From a bacterium 1xD42-87 (GTDB lineage Bacteria; Bacillota; Clostridia; Lachnospirales; Lachnospiraceae), in NCBI GenBank assembly GCA_003611805.1, contig RAYM01000001.1, positions 124,001-188,000 of the forward strand: a DNA stretch of 64,000 bases, in the 5' to 3' direction. The notes beneath the pieces are model-generated. The model saw only the letters and a list, made by a program, of their open reading frames with translations, was not told where the DNA came from and did not search any database. A program made the translations under genes and the position numbers. Shown here piece after piece: positions 50,946-58,762 of this stretch (position 1 is the stretch's first letter; the number at the start of each line of letters is the position of its first letter).

Positions 50946-51305
50946 TTATTCCATCTTTTCCGGCCACTTTAACCCTTCTGTTTCCCTTAATAATCCCATA
51001 TGAAACAGCACCTGCACACAGTCCGCATATCCCTGGATATAGGCCCTTCTCTCCTGAACAGACGCAAAGTCCTCCAGGCAGTCTTTCATTTTTTCCGCCT
51101 GATTCTGCTGCTCTGCAGATAAGGTTTTTAAAAATTCTTCCCACTCCAGCTCGGTTTCTTTCCAGGCAGTCAGCGCCTCTTCATACTCCGGAGTGCGGAT
51201 GTAACTTTCCCTGTTCACATTCTCCCCGTTTAAGTTGCCCAGGAACTCAGCCATTTTCACCCACATATCATTTGACATTTCCAATTCTCCTTCCTCACAT
51301 TCCAT
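50946..51305 (-). CDS. Hypothetical protein, DUF6809-like layout
   Basis: The 119-residue helical acidic protein has MSNDMWVKMAEFLGNLNGEN...LTAWKETELEWEEFLKTLSA, EQQNQAEKMKDCLEDFASVQ, ERRAYIQGYADCVQVLFHMG. The last segment resembles the end of small Lachnospiraceae DUF6809 proteins, but I am not sure. AAGGAGG supports the start. No neighbour suggests a role. Confidence 0.6.
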   Translation of the reverse strand: MECEEGELEMSNDMWVKMAEFLGNLNGENVNRESYIRTPEYEEALTAWKETELEWEEFLKTLSAEQQNQAEKMKDCLEDFASVQERRAYIQGYADCVQVLFHMGLLRETEGLKWPEKME

Positions 51306-51318
51306 TCTGAATTCCTCC

Positions 51319-52248
51319 TTAGCCTTTATTTTTCAGCGGCAGGGGCTTGACCCAAATTTCCATACAGGCCATCCCCTCCAGGTCACGGTAATATTTTTCT
51401 GCCGAGAAAGGCTCCGTGGTTAAATTGTGGCAGGGCAGCCAGATACCAAAAAGATATTTGCCGGCCTGATCTAAAGCAGCCGTTACCAAATCCTCAAAAT
51501 TTTCTGCTTCGACTCTGCAAACGATGTATTCTCCTGCCGGGAGTTCCCTCTTAACAAAACTATCCTGCAGCCGGTCCGAAATATTTTGAACAAGGCCGCC
51601 TGCAAAATAAGTGAAAAGGTTTTGTGCAGCACCTTCCCCATGGGACATTCCCATTTCTACAGCAGTATTTAGATTGGCTGTGATGGAAGCCCTCTCCATG
51701 TGATAACGTTTCCAAAGCTGTCCCGGTACATCTACACCTGTGCTTTCACCAGCTGGCATTTGTTCGCAGATACGGACTTCCGTTTCCAGACCAAGGTAAT
51801 TTTCCGGTTTTTCCAATGTCCTTCTCTGGATTTCCAGGACGATATTTCCCGCCACCAGCGGAACCCCCTCGTCTACTAAAACATAATTCATGGAAACTTC
51901 CGGCCTGGCGAATGTATTGAGCATTGGCAAATCCCTCCTGTAGCTTTCAGGCGTAATCCCATATGTTTCCCTGAAAGCCCGCGTAAAATTCCCGTGGCTT
52001 GAAAAGCCATAGTCCAGGGCAACGTCAAGAATCCTCTGGTCGGTATTTTTTAGATTTTCAATAACCTTTGCCAAACGGCGTAGCTTCACATATTCCTGAA
52101 CCGATTTGTTTACCAGCCTTTTGAATAATCGCTGAAAATAAAAGGGGGACAGGCCGACAGTGTTTGCCAGTTCTTCCGTTGAAATTTCTTTTGTCAGGTG
52201 TTCCTCGATAAAAGTCAGGGATTGATCGATCGCTTCATATGCGTGCAT
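51319..52248 (-). CDS. AraC family regulator with GyrI-like domain
   Basis: The 309-residue protein has AraC HTHs (residues 8-105: KEISTEELANTVGLSPFYFQ, RLFKRLVNKSVQEYVKLRRL, ILDVALDYGFSSHGNFTRAF, ETYGITPESYR) and a C-terminal effector-binding domain (LPAGEYIVCRVEAENFEDLV, MACMEIWVKPLPL). GGAGG precedes the start. It is followed by the small hypothetical gene. Its ligand and target are not evident. Confidence 0.9.
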   Translation of the reverse strand: MHAYEAIDQSLTFIEEHLTKEISTEELANTVGLSPFYFQRLFKRLVNKSVQEYVKLRRLAKVIENLKNTDQRILDVALDYGFSSHGNFTRAFRETYGITPESYRRDLPMLNTFARPEVSMNYVLVDEGVPLVAGNIVLEIQRRTLEKPENYLGLETEVRICEQMPAGESTGVDVPGQLWKRYHMERASITANLNTAVEMGMSHGEGAAQNLFTYFAGGLVQNISDRLQDSFVKRELPAGEYIVCRVEAENFEDLVTAALDQAGKYLFGIWLPCHNLTTEPFSAEKYYRDLEGMACMEIWVKPLPLKNKG

Positions 52249-52287
52249 TGCGGCACCTCCTTAAGTTGATGATCAAATCATATCATT

Positions 52288-52880
52288 TTATTTTTTGCCG
52301 GGCTTTTCACGCAATGCGCTTTTTGATTGGAAGATTTCAATATAATCAGCCTTAATCATACCATACAAATAGTAATCGCAGTATGTGTTTACCATTTTAC
52401 CTCCACGGATAAGCCCCTCGCGCTTGAAGCCTGCCTTTTCCAAAGTTTTATAGGATGCAATATTTTGTATGTGAACATCAGCCCATAAACGCTGTAATTC
52501 CGTTTCTTCAAAGCAGAAGGTAACTGCTCTCACCAGCGCTTCTGTCATAAGCCGTTTGCCCTGGCAGGCAGGTGAAAGGCGAAATGCCACTTTTGCCATG
52601 CGGTCATTTTCAATGAGATATACCCACATATCGCCAATAACTTTATGATCCTGCTTATGGATAATACCCCAATGAAAACTTTTCGCAGGTTTCTCCTGCT
52701 TTTAGAAAAGTAATTCTGGGTTTAAGTCACTTTTCCCGGGCGTTTGCCCCAATACTGATAAATAGAGCTGTCACCCAGCCATTCTTTCAGATCCGCAACA
52801 TCCTCTTTTCGCAGAGGGCGCAGGATAAGCTGTTCCGTTTCAAGAACAGGTTTATTCTGAACATAATCCTGTAATTTCAT
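52288..52880 (-). pseudogene. RimJ/RimL-type GNAT acetyltransferase with frameshift and nonsense
   Basis: At 52880 MKLQDYVQNKPVLETEQLIL, RPLRKEDVADLKEWLGDSSI, YQYWGKRPGK is a good N-terminus. A base is lost at the CCCGGGAAAA stretch; the next frame continues SDLNPELLF, then TAA, then KQEKPAKSFHWGIIHKQDHK, VIGDMWVYLIENDRMAKVAF and the GNAT C-terminal half with LSPACQGKRLMTEALV. So one frameshift and one ochre codon split an otherwise complete gene. The 114-codon frame at 52288..52629 is only its tail. Confidence 0.85.
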
Positions 52881-52891
52881 AAGCTGTCCCT

Positions 52892-53365
52892 TTAAAAGTT
52901 AAACACCTGTCCCCAATCAAAACAGCCGGACGCTTCTGTGCTTTTCGGCCATTCGCTGCACCATGCGGGAACACCGGGCGTTTCAACCCTGTCAAAACTC
53001 GGTGTATAGGGCTTGATGTCCAGTACAGGCGTATTGTCATCCGCATCAATGAACGCAACACGAATCATTCCGTTGGTGAAATCAATGTTGATTATTTCGG
53101 ACGCTGTTAATGCAACAGGGTTCGGACGTGCAGGAGACCGTGTCGCAAATACACCCATGACTTTGGGTGCGCCTTTATAGGGCTGTTTCGTTTGTAGTTC
53201 ATTCCGGTCCGCATGGTTGTCGCAATCGCTGAACCACCAGAGGACATGGATGTGGCTGAAGCCTTCCAGGGCCTGCAGTCCGGGAATGTACTCTGGGGCC
53301 AGCTGAATAAATGTGCCGCTTTCATCATTTTTCACTTTGCCAATGGCTTTTAACTGACAGGTCAT
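52892..53365 (-). CDS. trmO: tRNA (t6A37) methyltransferase TrmO (YaeB/TsaA)
   Basis: TrmO methylates N6 of threonylcarbamoyladenosine at position 37 of some tRNAs using SAM. The 157-residue single-domain protein has LQALEGFSHIHVLWWFSDCD, APKVMGVFATRSPARPNPVA and LTASEIINID, signatures of the YaeB fold. It lacks the C-terminal domain of the longer E. coli form (235 residues), like many short homologs. AAGGAGG lies upstream. A MerR-type promoter lies between this gene and merR, so it may be inducible. Confidence 0.88.
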   Translation of the reverse strand: MTCQLKAIGKVKNDESGTFIQLAPEYIPGLQALEGFSHIHVLWWFSDCDNHADRNELQTKQPYKGAPKVMGVFATRSPARPNPVALTASEIINIDFTNGMIRVAFIDADDNTPVLDIKPYTPSFDRVETPGVPAWCSEWPKSTEASGCFDWGQVFNF

Positions 53366-53397
53366 ATTTTTTTCCTCCTTGCTTTGTTGGTAAAACC

Positions 53398-53428
53398 AGT
53401 ATAAGACCTCACATCATGTGAGATGCAA
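53398..53428 (-). promoter_or_regulatory. MerR-type promoter with 19-bp spacer driving trmO
   Basis: On the minus strand TTGCAT (-35), exactly 19 bp, then TATACT (-10). The spacer contains the dyad CTCACAT-GATGTGAG. An over-long spacer with a central dyad is the hallmark of MerR-activated promoters, and a merR gene lies just upstream. Confidence 0.8.
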
Positions 53429-53451
53429 GAGGGAAAAAATGCCCTGCATTT

Positions 53452-54291
53452 TTAGCGGGGCATTTCAATTTCTATATGGCTATGGTGTTCCAGTGGTATT
53501 TGAAGCTCAATCAAATACTTTTCAGGGTTCTTCTCATTCCACGGGCCTCTATGCACGATTTGACGCATGGGGTCAGACATTTTGTATTCGCTGTTTTTCT
53601 GCAGCCATTCGGCAAAGGCTAGATAAGCTCCTTTTATATTTGCAAAATCACCATAGACCATTGTGCAGGCCATATGCGGGACTGGTTCTGTCGTGCCAAA
53701 ACAAAATGGGTCTTTTGCCTTCCCCATTTCCTTTACCGGAGCGCACAGTTCAATATCAACATCTGTCTCCCGAAATTCTGTATCGTGATAAATAGAAAAT
53801 GTACTGCCCGTTATTTCTATTTTTTGCTCTCTCGTAAAAGCAGAGAGTTCTTTCCATAAGTCACCCTCGGAATAGTAGTCTGGTACAACCCTCCTCAGGG
53901 ACAGCACCTGATACCCAGGGATTGGCTTAATGGAGATGTGATAGTGCAGCTCTCCTTTGCCACCCTGTATTTCACTTTTTGCAAGTTCGATTTTTTGCAG
54001 TTTTTCCTGTTCGGCCTGTATTGCATTTTCTATCTCCATGCGCTTTTTGTCGAGCTGCGTAAGAAGTGATTGCTCATCCTTCGTCAAAGCAAGCACAATT
54101 TCTGAAACATTCAGTCCGCTGTCCCGCAAATACAGGATTTTATTCAGGCGCGGTATTTGCTCCACCGAATACAGCCGGTGTCCCGTCCACTTGTCAACCT
54201 CTGCCGGTGTCAGGATACCTGTCTCATCATAATAGCGGAGCATACGAACAGATACCTGCGTCAGCTTTGAAAATTCTCCTATCCTGAACAT
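53452..54291 (-). CDS. MerR family regulator with GyrI-like effector domain
   Basis: The 279-residue protein has a MerR HTH (MFRIGEFSKLTQVSVRMLRY, YDETGILTPAEVDKWTGHRL), a coiled coil (about residues 75-120: QLDKKRMEIENAIQAEQEKL) and a GyrI-like ligand-binding domain (IKPIPGYQVLSLRRVVPDYY, TVYG-like MVYGDFANIKGAYLAFAEWL). This layout matches BmrR/BltR-type multidrug sensors. CAGGAGG precedes the start. The putative target is the trmO promoter downstream. Confidence 0.92.
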   Translation of the reverse strand: MFRIGEFSKLTQVSVRMLRYYDETGILTPAEVDKWTGHRLYSVEQIPRLNKILYLRDSGLNVSEIVLALTKDEQSLLTQLDKKRMEIENAIQAEQEKLQKIELAKSEIQGGKGELHYHISIKPIPGYQVLSLRRVVPDYYSEGDLWKELSAFTREQKIEITGSTFSIYHDTEFRETDVDIELCAPVKEMGKAKDPFCFGTTEPVPHMACTMVYGDFANIKGAYLAFAEWLQKNSEYKMSDPMRQIVHRGPWNEKNPEKYLIELQIPLEHHSHIEIEMPR

Positions 54292-54351
54292 TGTTTCACC
54301 TCCTGCTCCAGCTTAATGAGATCACTGTAAGTTGTCAAACGAATCGGTAGT

Positions 54352-54684
54352 CTATCCCCTCAGATTTTTTAGAGCATCGGGGTTATTTGAGATAATCTCT
54401 CCAACAGTCTGACAGCTTTCCATGTTTGGGCAGTCTCCACATGTCGCCACACCCTTTTTCAATGCACACTGACGAATTCCGCAAAGACTATCGCAGAATA
54501 CAGTTTTCATTCCATCAACACGACATCCTTCACAATTGATATGTTCAGGCAGAATGGGGGCATTATTTAACTCGGCCCATAGTTTTGCAGTTTTCTCACG
54601 CAGCGCCTGGTCATCATTGATTGTTGCGAGATATGCATCACATTTCTCACAATCCAGCCCGCAGTATGCAATCATATTTCTCAT
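54352..54684 (-). CDS. DUF3795 cysteine-rich protein
   Basis: The 110-residue protein starts MRNMIAYCGLDCEKCDAYLA and has paired Cys motifs (INCEGCRVDG, FCDSLCGIRQCALKKGVATC, GDCPNMESCQTVG), the DUF3795 pattern. The cysteines suggest metal binding. AGGAGG lies upstream. Two more DUF3795 genes lie within 2.5 kb. Confidence 0.88.
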   Translation of the reverse strand: MRNMIAYCGLDCEKCDAYLATINDDQALREKTAKLWAELNNAPILPEHINCEGCRVDGMKTVFCDSLCGIRQCALKKGVATCGDCPNMESCQTVGEIISNNPDALKNLRG

Positions 54685-54743
54685 GGTTATGTACCTCCTA
54701 AAGTCCTGATTTATTGTGTTCCTCCCATTCGGATTTCCTTATT

Positions 54744-54836
54744 TCATTTTTTCTGGCACTCACTACATTCTCTGTTGTGAATAGAAATAATACCGCCACA
54801 TTGGGAGCAGGTATATATTTCTTTCTGCATATCCAT
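54744..54836 (-). CDS. Small zinc-ribbon peptide, 30 residues
   Basis: MDMQKEIYTCSQCGGIISIH, NRECSECQKK has two CxxC knuckles. The sequence resembles the end of some DUF3795 proteins. It may be a gene or a broken tail; no strong ribosome binding site is present (GAAGGG at 12 bases). Confidence 0.45.
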   Translation of the reverse strand: MDMQKEIYTCSQCGGIISIHNRECSECQKK

Positions 54837-54868
54837 GAATTTTTCCAAACCCTTCTAAAAACTGGAAT

Positions 54869-55243
54869 TTAGCGTTTCCCTGTCTTAATAAATTCAATCA
54901 GCTTTTCCACATCGTCAAAATCATCATAATCGCCAATAATTCCTTTACGATGATACAGGATTCCTCTCTTTTCATTTTCTTCAAGACAGTCAAGAAGACT
55001 TTCTATCCCATATCTTTTTATAAATAATGTAAATCCATATGGCTTGATTTTATTCAGCAACCCTCTTTTACAATCCATTTCACAGGCATAACAGCCTGGA
55101 AGTTCCTTCTCCATGGCGCATTTTCTGTTTTCACATTGGATGTAGTCAGGACAGGTATCCGAATAGCAGCCATTGCATTTTTTATTTTCTGAACACAGGC
55201 AACAGGCAAGCCCACACCTTGCGATTCCTAATTCTCGTTTCAT
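54869..55243 (-). CDS. DUF3795 cysteine-rich protein
   Basis: The 124-residue protein MKRELGIARCGLACCLCSEN, KKCNGCYSDTCPDYIQCENR, KCAMEKELPGCYACEMDCKR then a helical part (FTLFIKRYGIESLLDCLEEN, DDVEKLIEFIKTGKR). It has twelve cysteines in the first 60 residues, typical of DUF3795. GAAGGG precedes the start. Function unknown. Confidence 0.88.
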   Translation of the reverse strand: MKRELGIARCGLACCLCSENKKCNGCYSDTCPDYIQCENRKCAMEKELPGCYACEMDCKRGLLNKIKPYGFTLFIKRYGIESLLDCLEENEKRGILYHRKGIIGDYDDFDDVEKLIEFIKTGKR

Positions 55244-55298
55244 TCTTTCCCTTCCTCAACTCTCGATTTGCTTGTTAGTCCACCATTCTACAATTCTA

Positions 55299-55775
55299 CT
55301 ATTCAACCTCCACCTTATTTGCAAGATCCAACTTATAACGCACAGCACCATGGTCTCTAAATATCGTTGCACTTGTAATACGGATTGCCAAAATAACGCA
55401 GTTTTCATCCTGCTCATTATTTGCATCATCGTACCAGTCTGCAAATGCTTCACGGAGTTTCGTTCTTAGGGCAGCGTTTTGGGGTTCCAAAACCCATCCG
55501 AGGTTTTCTCCAATTCCATGACCGTATATTCCCTCAAAGCAAACGGAAAACGCAACCTCTTTGTTTTGAGCGATCTGCTGCATTTTATTTGATTTTGCCG
55601 ATGTTGTGACATAAAACACGCCATCTTCATAATAAGCACTCACATCACGGACACTAGGGCGAGGAAATCCATCAGCGCCCGGTTCCGTAGTAATCGTTGA
55701 GAGCGCAATGGTGTTATCTTTCTTGTTGCCACAACTTTCTTCAATTAATTTCATTCCTTCTTCATATCTGTTCAT
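55299..55775 (-). CDS. Pyridoxamine 5'-phosphate oxidase family protein
   Basis: The 158-residue split-barrel flavin-binding protein has MNRYEEGMKLIEESCGNKKD, TITTEPGADGFPRPSVRDVS, YYEDGVFYVTTSAKSNKMQQ, IAQNKEVAFSVCFEGI. This is the general PNPOx-like fold of FMN or F420 binding proteins, not the PdxH enzyme itself. ATGGAGG lies upstream of the chosen start, 48 bases inside the longer frame. Confidence 0.8.
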   Translation of the reverse strand: MNRYEEGMKLIEESCGNKKDNTIALSTITTEPGADGFPRPSVRDVSAYYEDGVFYVTTSAKSNKMQQIAQNKEVAFSVCFEGIYGHGIGENLGWVLEPQNAALRTKLREAFADWYDDANNEQDENCVILAIRITSATIFRDHGAVRYKLDLANKVEVE

Positions 55776-55804
55776 TGTTAATTCCTCCATCCATTTCAAT
55801 TTGC

Positions 55805-56287
55805 TTATTCGTCCACCATGCATTCACTATCCAGAAGTTTCGTCAAGTCCTCCACGGAAGCGTCCATTTTTACAGAAATCTCCTCCATCGTCATACCCGA
55901 AGCAAGAAAACGCTTTATCACCATTTTCATATCCTCACCAACTTCAATGATATGCCCGTCCAGATCATAAAAACGGATCACCCGCTGGCCCCAGCTATGT
56001 TCGATCACTTCTCCCAGGTATTCCATGTCCGGGTATTCTTCCAGCCTGTGCAGAAATCCGTCAAAGTCCCTTTCTTCAAAGACGATTTCCGCATTGTTGG
56101 ATTTTTTTAATACCTTTTCTTTTGGCAGGTTCACAAGCCAGTCAAAATCCTGCTGTAATGCCAGGCCGCAGGTAAAAGCGATATTCCTTCCGTAGTCCTG
56201 AAATACTTCCAGTCCAAACAGATCCTCATAAAATTTCCTCGCAGCCTTAATGTCGGCCACTGCTATCACCGTACATGTGTACCTCAT
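55805..56287 (-). CDS. VOC family (glyoxalase-like) protein with extra C-terminal helix domain
   Basis: The 160-residue protein starts MRYTCTVIAVADIKAARKFY, EDLFGLEVFQDYGRNIAFTC and has HSWGQRVIRFYDLDGHIIEV, the two halves of a VOC fold with the typical metal positions. The last 40 residues (KMVIKRFLASGMTMEEISVK, MDASVEDLTKLLDSECMVDE) resemble a small HTH-like helical domain. GGAAAGGAA lies upstream. Ligand unknown. Confidence 0.85.
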   Translation of the reverse strand: MRYTCTVIAVADIKAARKFYEDLFGLEVFQDYGRNIAFTCGLALQQDFDWLVNLPKEKVLKKSNNAEIVFEERDFDGFLHRLEEYPDMEYLGEVIEHSWGQRVIRFYDLDGHIIEVGEDMKMVIKRFLASGMTMEEISVKMDASVEDLTKLLDSECMVDE

Positions 56288-56371
56288 AGAATGATTCCTT
56301 TCCGCTTTACTTTTTCTAATTCTCTTTTACTGTTAGCTGTTTCTGATACAAATAGCGCTGTATCCAGATTG

Positions 56372-56920
56372 TCACTTTTTCCTGTGCAGCTTCAGTTCAA
56401 CCTTTCTACGGGATGCAATCTCCGAAAGCACCCCTGTTGCAAAAGCACTTTTCTCTTTGAGCGTAAGGGTTTCCATATCTAGTCTGCTCTCGATCTCCCT
56501 GAGCGCCTCCCTAAGTTCCTGCAGATTCAAAAGGTTTACCGCAACGCAAAAAAAGGTCTTTTTACGGCCGTCATTATAGCCGGACAATAAAATATCCAGT
56601 ATTTTCATCTTTTCCATCTGCTCTGTATTGTAGGCTTCGGTCCCAAACTGCCGGACCTTTTCCAGATCAGCCCTTCGGTTGCGATGCGTAATAAAGGAAT
56701 CGAAATCGTCAATATGTTCATATTTTTCACATGGGTACTCCCTACATTGACAGCAGTATTCTACTCCGTTGTGCTCCATGCTGCACCTTGCGATCCTGCA
56801 CGACTGATTTCCTTCCCCTCCACCGCAGCCGGGGCAGTTTTTGTTCAAAAACATGGGGCAAAGCCCACAATTCAGACCACAAAGGGACAAGAACTGATTT
56901 TTCCGGTTAAATCCTTTCAT
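56372..56920 (-). CDS. DUF3795 cysteine-rich protein, long form
   Basis: The 182-residue protein has FLSLCGLNCGLCPMFLNKNC, PGCGGGEGNQSCRIARCSME, YCCQCREYPCEKYEHIDDFD, the DUF3795 Cys cluster, then a helical tail (EQMEKMKILDILLSGYNDGR, SRLDMETLTLKEKSAFATGV). GGGAGGC lies 3 bases before the start at 56920. The fourth DUF3795 gene in the window. Confidence 0.85.
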   Translation of the reverse strand: MKGFNRKNQFLSLCGLNCGLCPMFLNKNCPGCGGGEGNQSCRIARCSMEHNGVEYCCQCREYPCEKYEHIDDFDSFITHRNRRADLEKVRQFGTEAYNTEQMEKMKILDILLSGYNDGRKKTFFCVAVNLLNLQELREALREIESRLDMETLTLKEKSAFATGVLSEIASRRKVELKLHRKK

Positions 56921-57110
56921 GATGCCTCCCAAACAGCCTGCCTGTACCCGATTTGACAAGTAACAACTAAATCCTCTCTGGTAAACAAAATATAGGAAAT
57001 TATATCATTGTCTATGGAATTTCACAACCAAAATGGTATAAGTGGTCAAATGAAAAATACTGGAAAGAAAAATAAGATTGCAGGTTCCAACCAACAATCT
57101 TTTCTATCGT

Positions 57111-58316
57111 TTATAGAGCCTCCATATCAAACAGGCTTAATTGTACCGGCTGCTCTTTTTTCTCCTTTTCTTTTAGCAGATGCATCTGTTCCAGTTCTGC
57201 TATCCTCTCTGGACCCAGCCATTTATCTGCATGGCGCCGGTCTGTGCTGTATTCCTCCAGGCTCTCATATCCGTTCTCCAACAGTTTCTTTTCCAGGCGT
57301 CTGACTGCGGACTCCCGTGACTGCCACCATCTCTCCCTTTTATTCTCTGAATCCCGTTTTTCCATATCGGAAGCATGCACGATCTGGATTCCATTCCGGA
57401 TATCCTCCAGGTCCTGCATCAGATCCCGGCTTTCCCTGCACTCTGCACGGACATTCTGGATCTCAAAGGAAAAATACCTGCCATGGTATTCGGAGAAAAA
57501 CAGTTCCGTAAAATAATGGTTCCGCACTTTCTCCTTTATCCTGTCCTGACAGAGCCTGGCGCATATCTTACAGATATCCATGCTTACCGAATGGTCAAAG
57601 AGCTTTTTCCCTTTGATGATCCGGGTGTCCACCTGTCCTTCAAACAGTGTGCCGCTTAAGTCATTTCTGAGATAGGAAATTTTTACATCATAAAATACAT
57701 TCCCCCTTTTCTTATCCAGTTCATGCCCCAGGACCGGACACATCCCTGCACATCTGTTCCGTCCGCAGTCATAAGGGTCATAGTTCATCTCCCATTCCAG
57801 CGTATCCCGGTTGAACCGCATATGCTCCCGACAGACACGTCCTTTCTTTTGCAGTCCGAAACTGATCTCCTGCCTCCGTATCTCATCGTCATGCAGTTTC
57901 AGGATATGCTCCACACTCCCCTCATAACAGTATTCTTCCTCCGTCATGTGAACCTCGCAGTCATACCGGAGTACGCCATGCTCCTGAAGATATTCATGTT
58001 TCAGCTTACATTCTTTCTTTTCATAAGGGCAGTGGATGGTAGCTATATCATTTTCAAAAGTCCACTCAATCCCCATGTAACTCATGTTGCTGTGGCACTG
58101 GAGCCCTTTGCACTGCAGGCCGCAGGGTGTCTTAAAGGTCTGCTCAAATATCCACCATTTTTCATAAGTAAAGCCCCCATCATAATTATCAAGAGTCTTT
58201 TCCTGCCACATGGGTATGTCAACCCTTACATAGTCTGGATGGTGCTCTGCGCTATAACCTTCCTCCAGCAGCCGTTTTGTCAGAGCATTGTATTCCTCAT
58301 ATTCCTTTTCTCTCAT
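57111..58316 (-). CDS. Integrative-element protein with Cys clusters and a C-terminal clamp-binding motif
   Basis: The 401-residue protein is of a type common on Lachnospiraceae integrative and conjugative elements; its function is not known. It has Cys clusters (TPCGLQCKGLQCHSNMSYMG, IHCPYEKKECKLKHEYLQEH, CGRNRCAGMCPVLGHELDKK, ICKICARLC), suggesting zinc binding, and a charged C-terminal helix. It ends QLSLFDMEAL; QLSLF fits the QL(S/D)LF motif of DNA sliding-clamp-binding proteins. AAGGAGG precedes the start. It follows the small zinc protein at 58328. Confidence 0.75.
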   Translation of the reverse strand: MREKEYEEYNALTKRLLEEGYSAEHHPDYVRVDIPMWQEKTLDNYDGGFTYEKWWIFEQTFKTPCGLQCKGLQCHSNMSYMGIEWTFENDIATIHCPYEKKECKLKHEYLQEHGVLRYDCEVHMTEEEYCYEGSVEHILKLHDDEIRRQEISFGLQKKGRVCREHMRFNRDTLEWEMNYDPYDCGRNRCAGMCPVLGHELDKKRGNVFYDVKISYLRNDLSGTLFEGQVDTRIIKGKKLFDHSVSMDICKICARLCQDRIKEKVRNHYFTELFFSEYHGRYFSFEIQNVRAECRESRDLMQDLEDIRNGIQIVHASDMEKRDSENKRERWWQSRESAVRRLEKKLLENGYESLEEYSTDRRHADKWLGPERIAELEQMHLLKEKEKKEQPVQLSLFDMEAL

Positions 58317-58327
58317 TTTGTTCCTCC

Positions 58328-58579
58328 TTATAATCCCTGGCAGGGACGCATCCCAAAATAGTCTTCCATGCGGTCCCGCAGTCTTTCCACTGACATATCA
58401 TATTCCCCGGCAATACAGGATTCACAGCACGGGTATTTGTACGCCAGGGTTTTCGATAACCGGGCATCCCAGCTGTTTAACTGCCTGCCGCATTTGTTAC
58501 AGTCCTGATCCAGCCATCTTACTTTCTGCAATCGCTCTCCACCTTCCTTTCTTCCTTGTGAATGTTGTTCTATCCCCAT
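58328..58579 (-). CDS. Small zinc-ribbon integrative-element protein
   Basis: The 83-residue protein has VRWLDQDCNKCGRQLNSWDA, RLSKTLAYKYPCCESCIAGE, YDMSVERLRDRMEDYFGMRP, CQGL. The two CxxC pairs look like a zinc ribbon. Such proteins precede the 57111-type gene on Lachnospiraceae elements. The ATG at 58579 has a weak site; a TTG at 58528, after AAGGTGGAG, may be the real start. Stop and the next start are 11 bases apart. Confidence 0.75.
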   Translation of the reverse strand: MGIEQHSQGRKEGGERLQKVRWLDQDCNKCGRQLNSWDARLSKTLAYKYPCCESCIAGEYDMSVERLRDRMEDYFGMRPCQGL

Positions 58580-58602
58580 AAGCCTTCCGGCTTTCAGGCA
58601 GC

Positions 58603-58670
58603 AAAAAAGCAGGAATGACTTTCTTATTCCTGGCGTCCGCAGTTTCCTGTGAACCCGTGTCATTCCTGCT
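58603..58670 (-). terminator. Long hairpin with U-tract, terminator or attenuator
   Basis: AGCAGGAATGAC pairs perfectly with GTCATTCCTGCT over 12 bp around a 39-base loop. On the minus strand TTTTTT follows. It lies 24 bases before the small zinc-ribbon gene, so it could terminate upstream transcription or attenuate this one. Confidence 0.7.
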
Positions 58671-58762
58671 CTGAAAAGAGATAATAAAATTTCCCAAAAT
58701 AAAAACCAGCGGTATATCACTTATAGGGCGTAGTGATACTGCTGGCACAATTATACAAATTT

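Noticed and set aside
50785..51144. 119-codon minus frame overlapping the small hypothetical gene
   Set aside because: The overlapping frame at 50946..51305 has an AAGGAGG site and a natural acidic helical composition; the other has neither.
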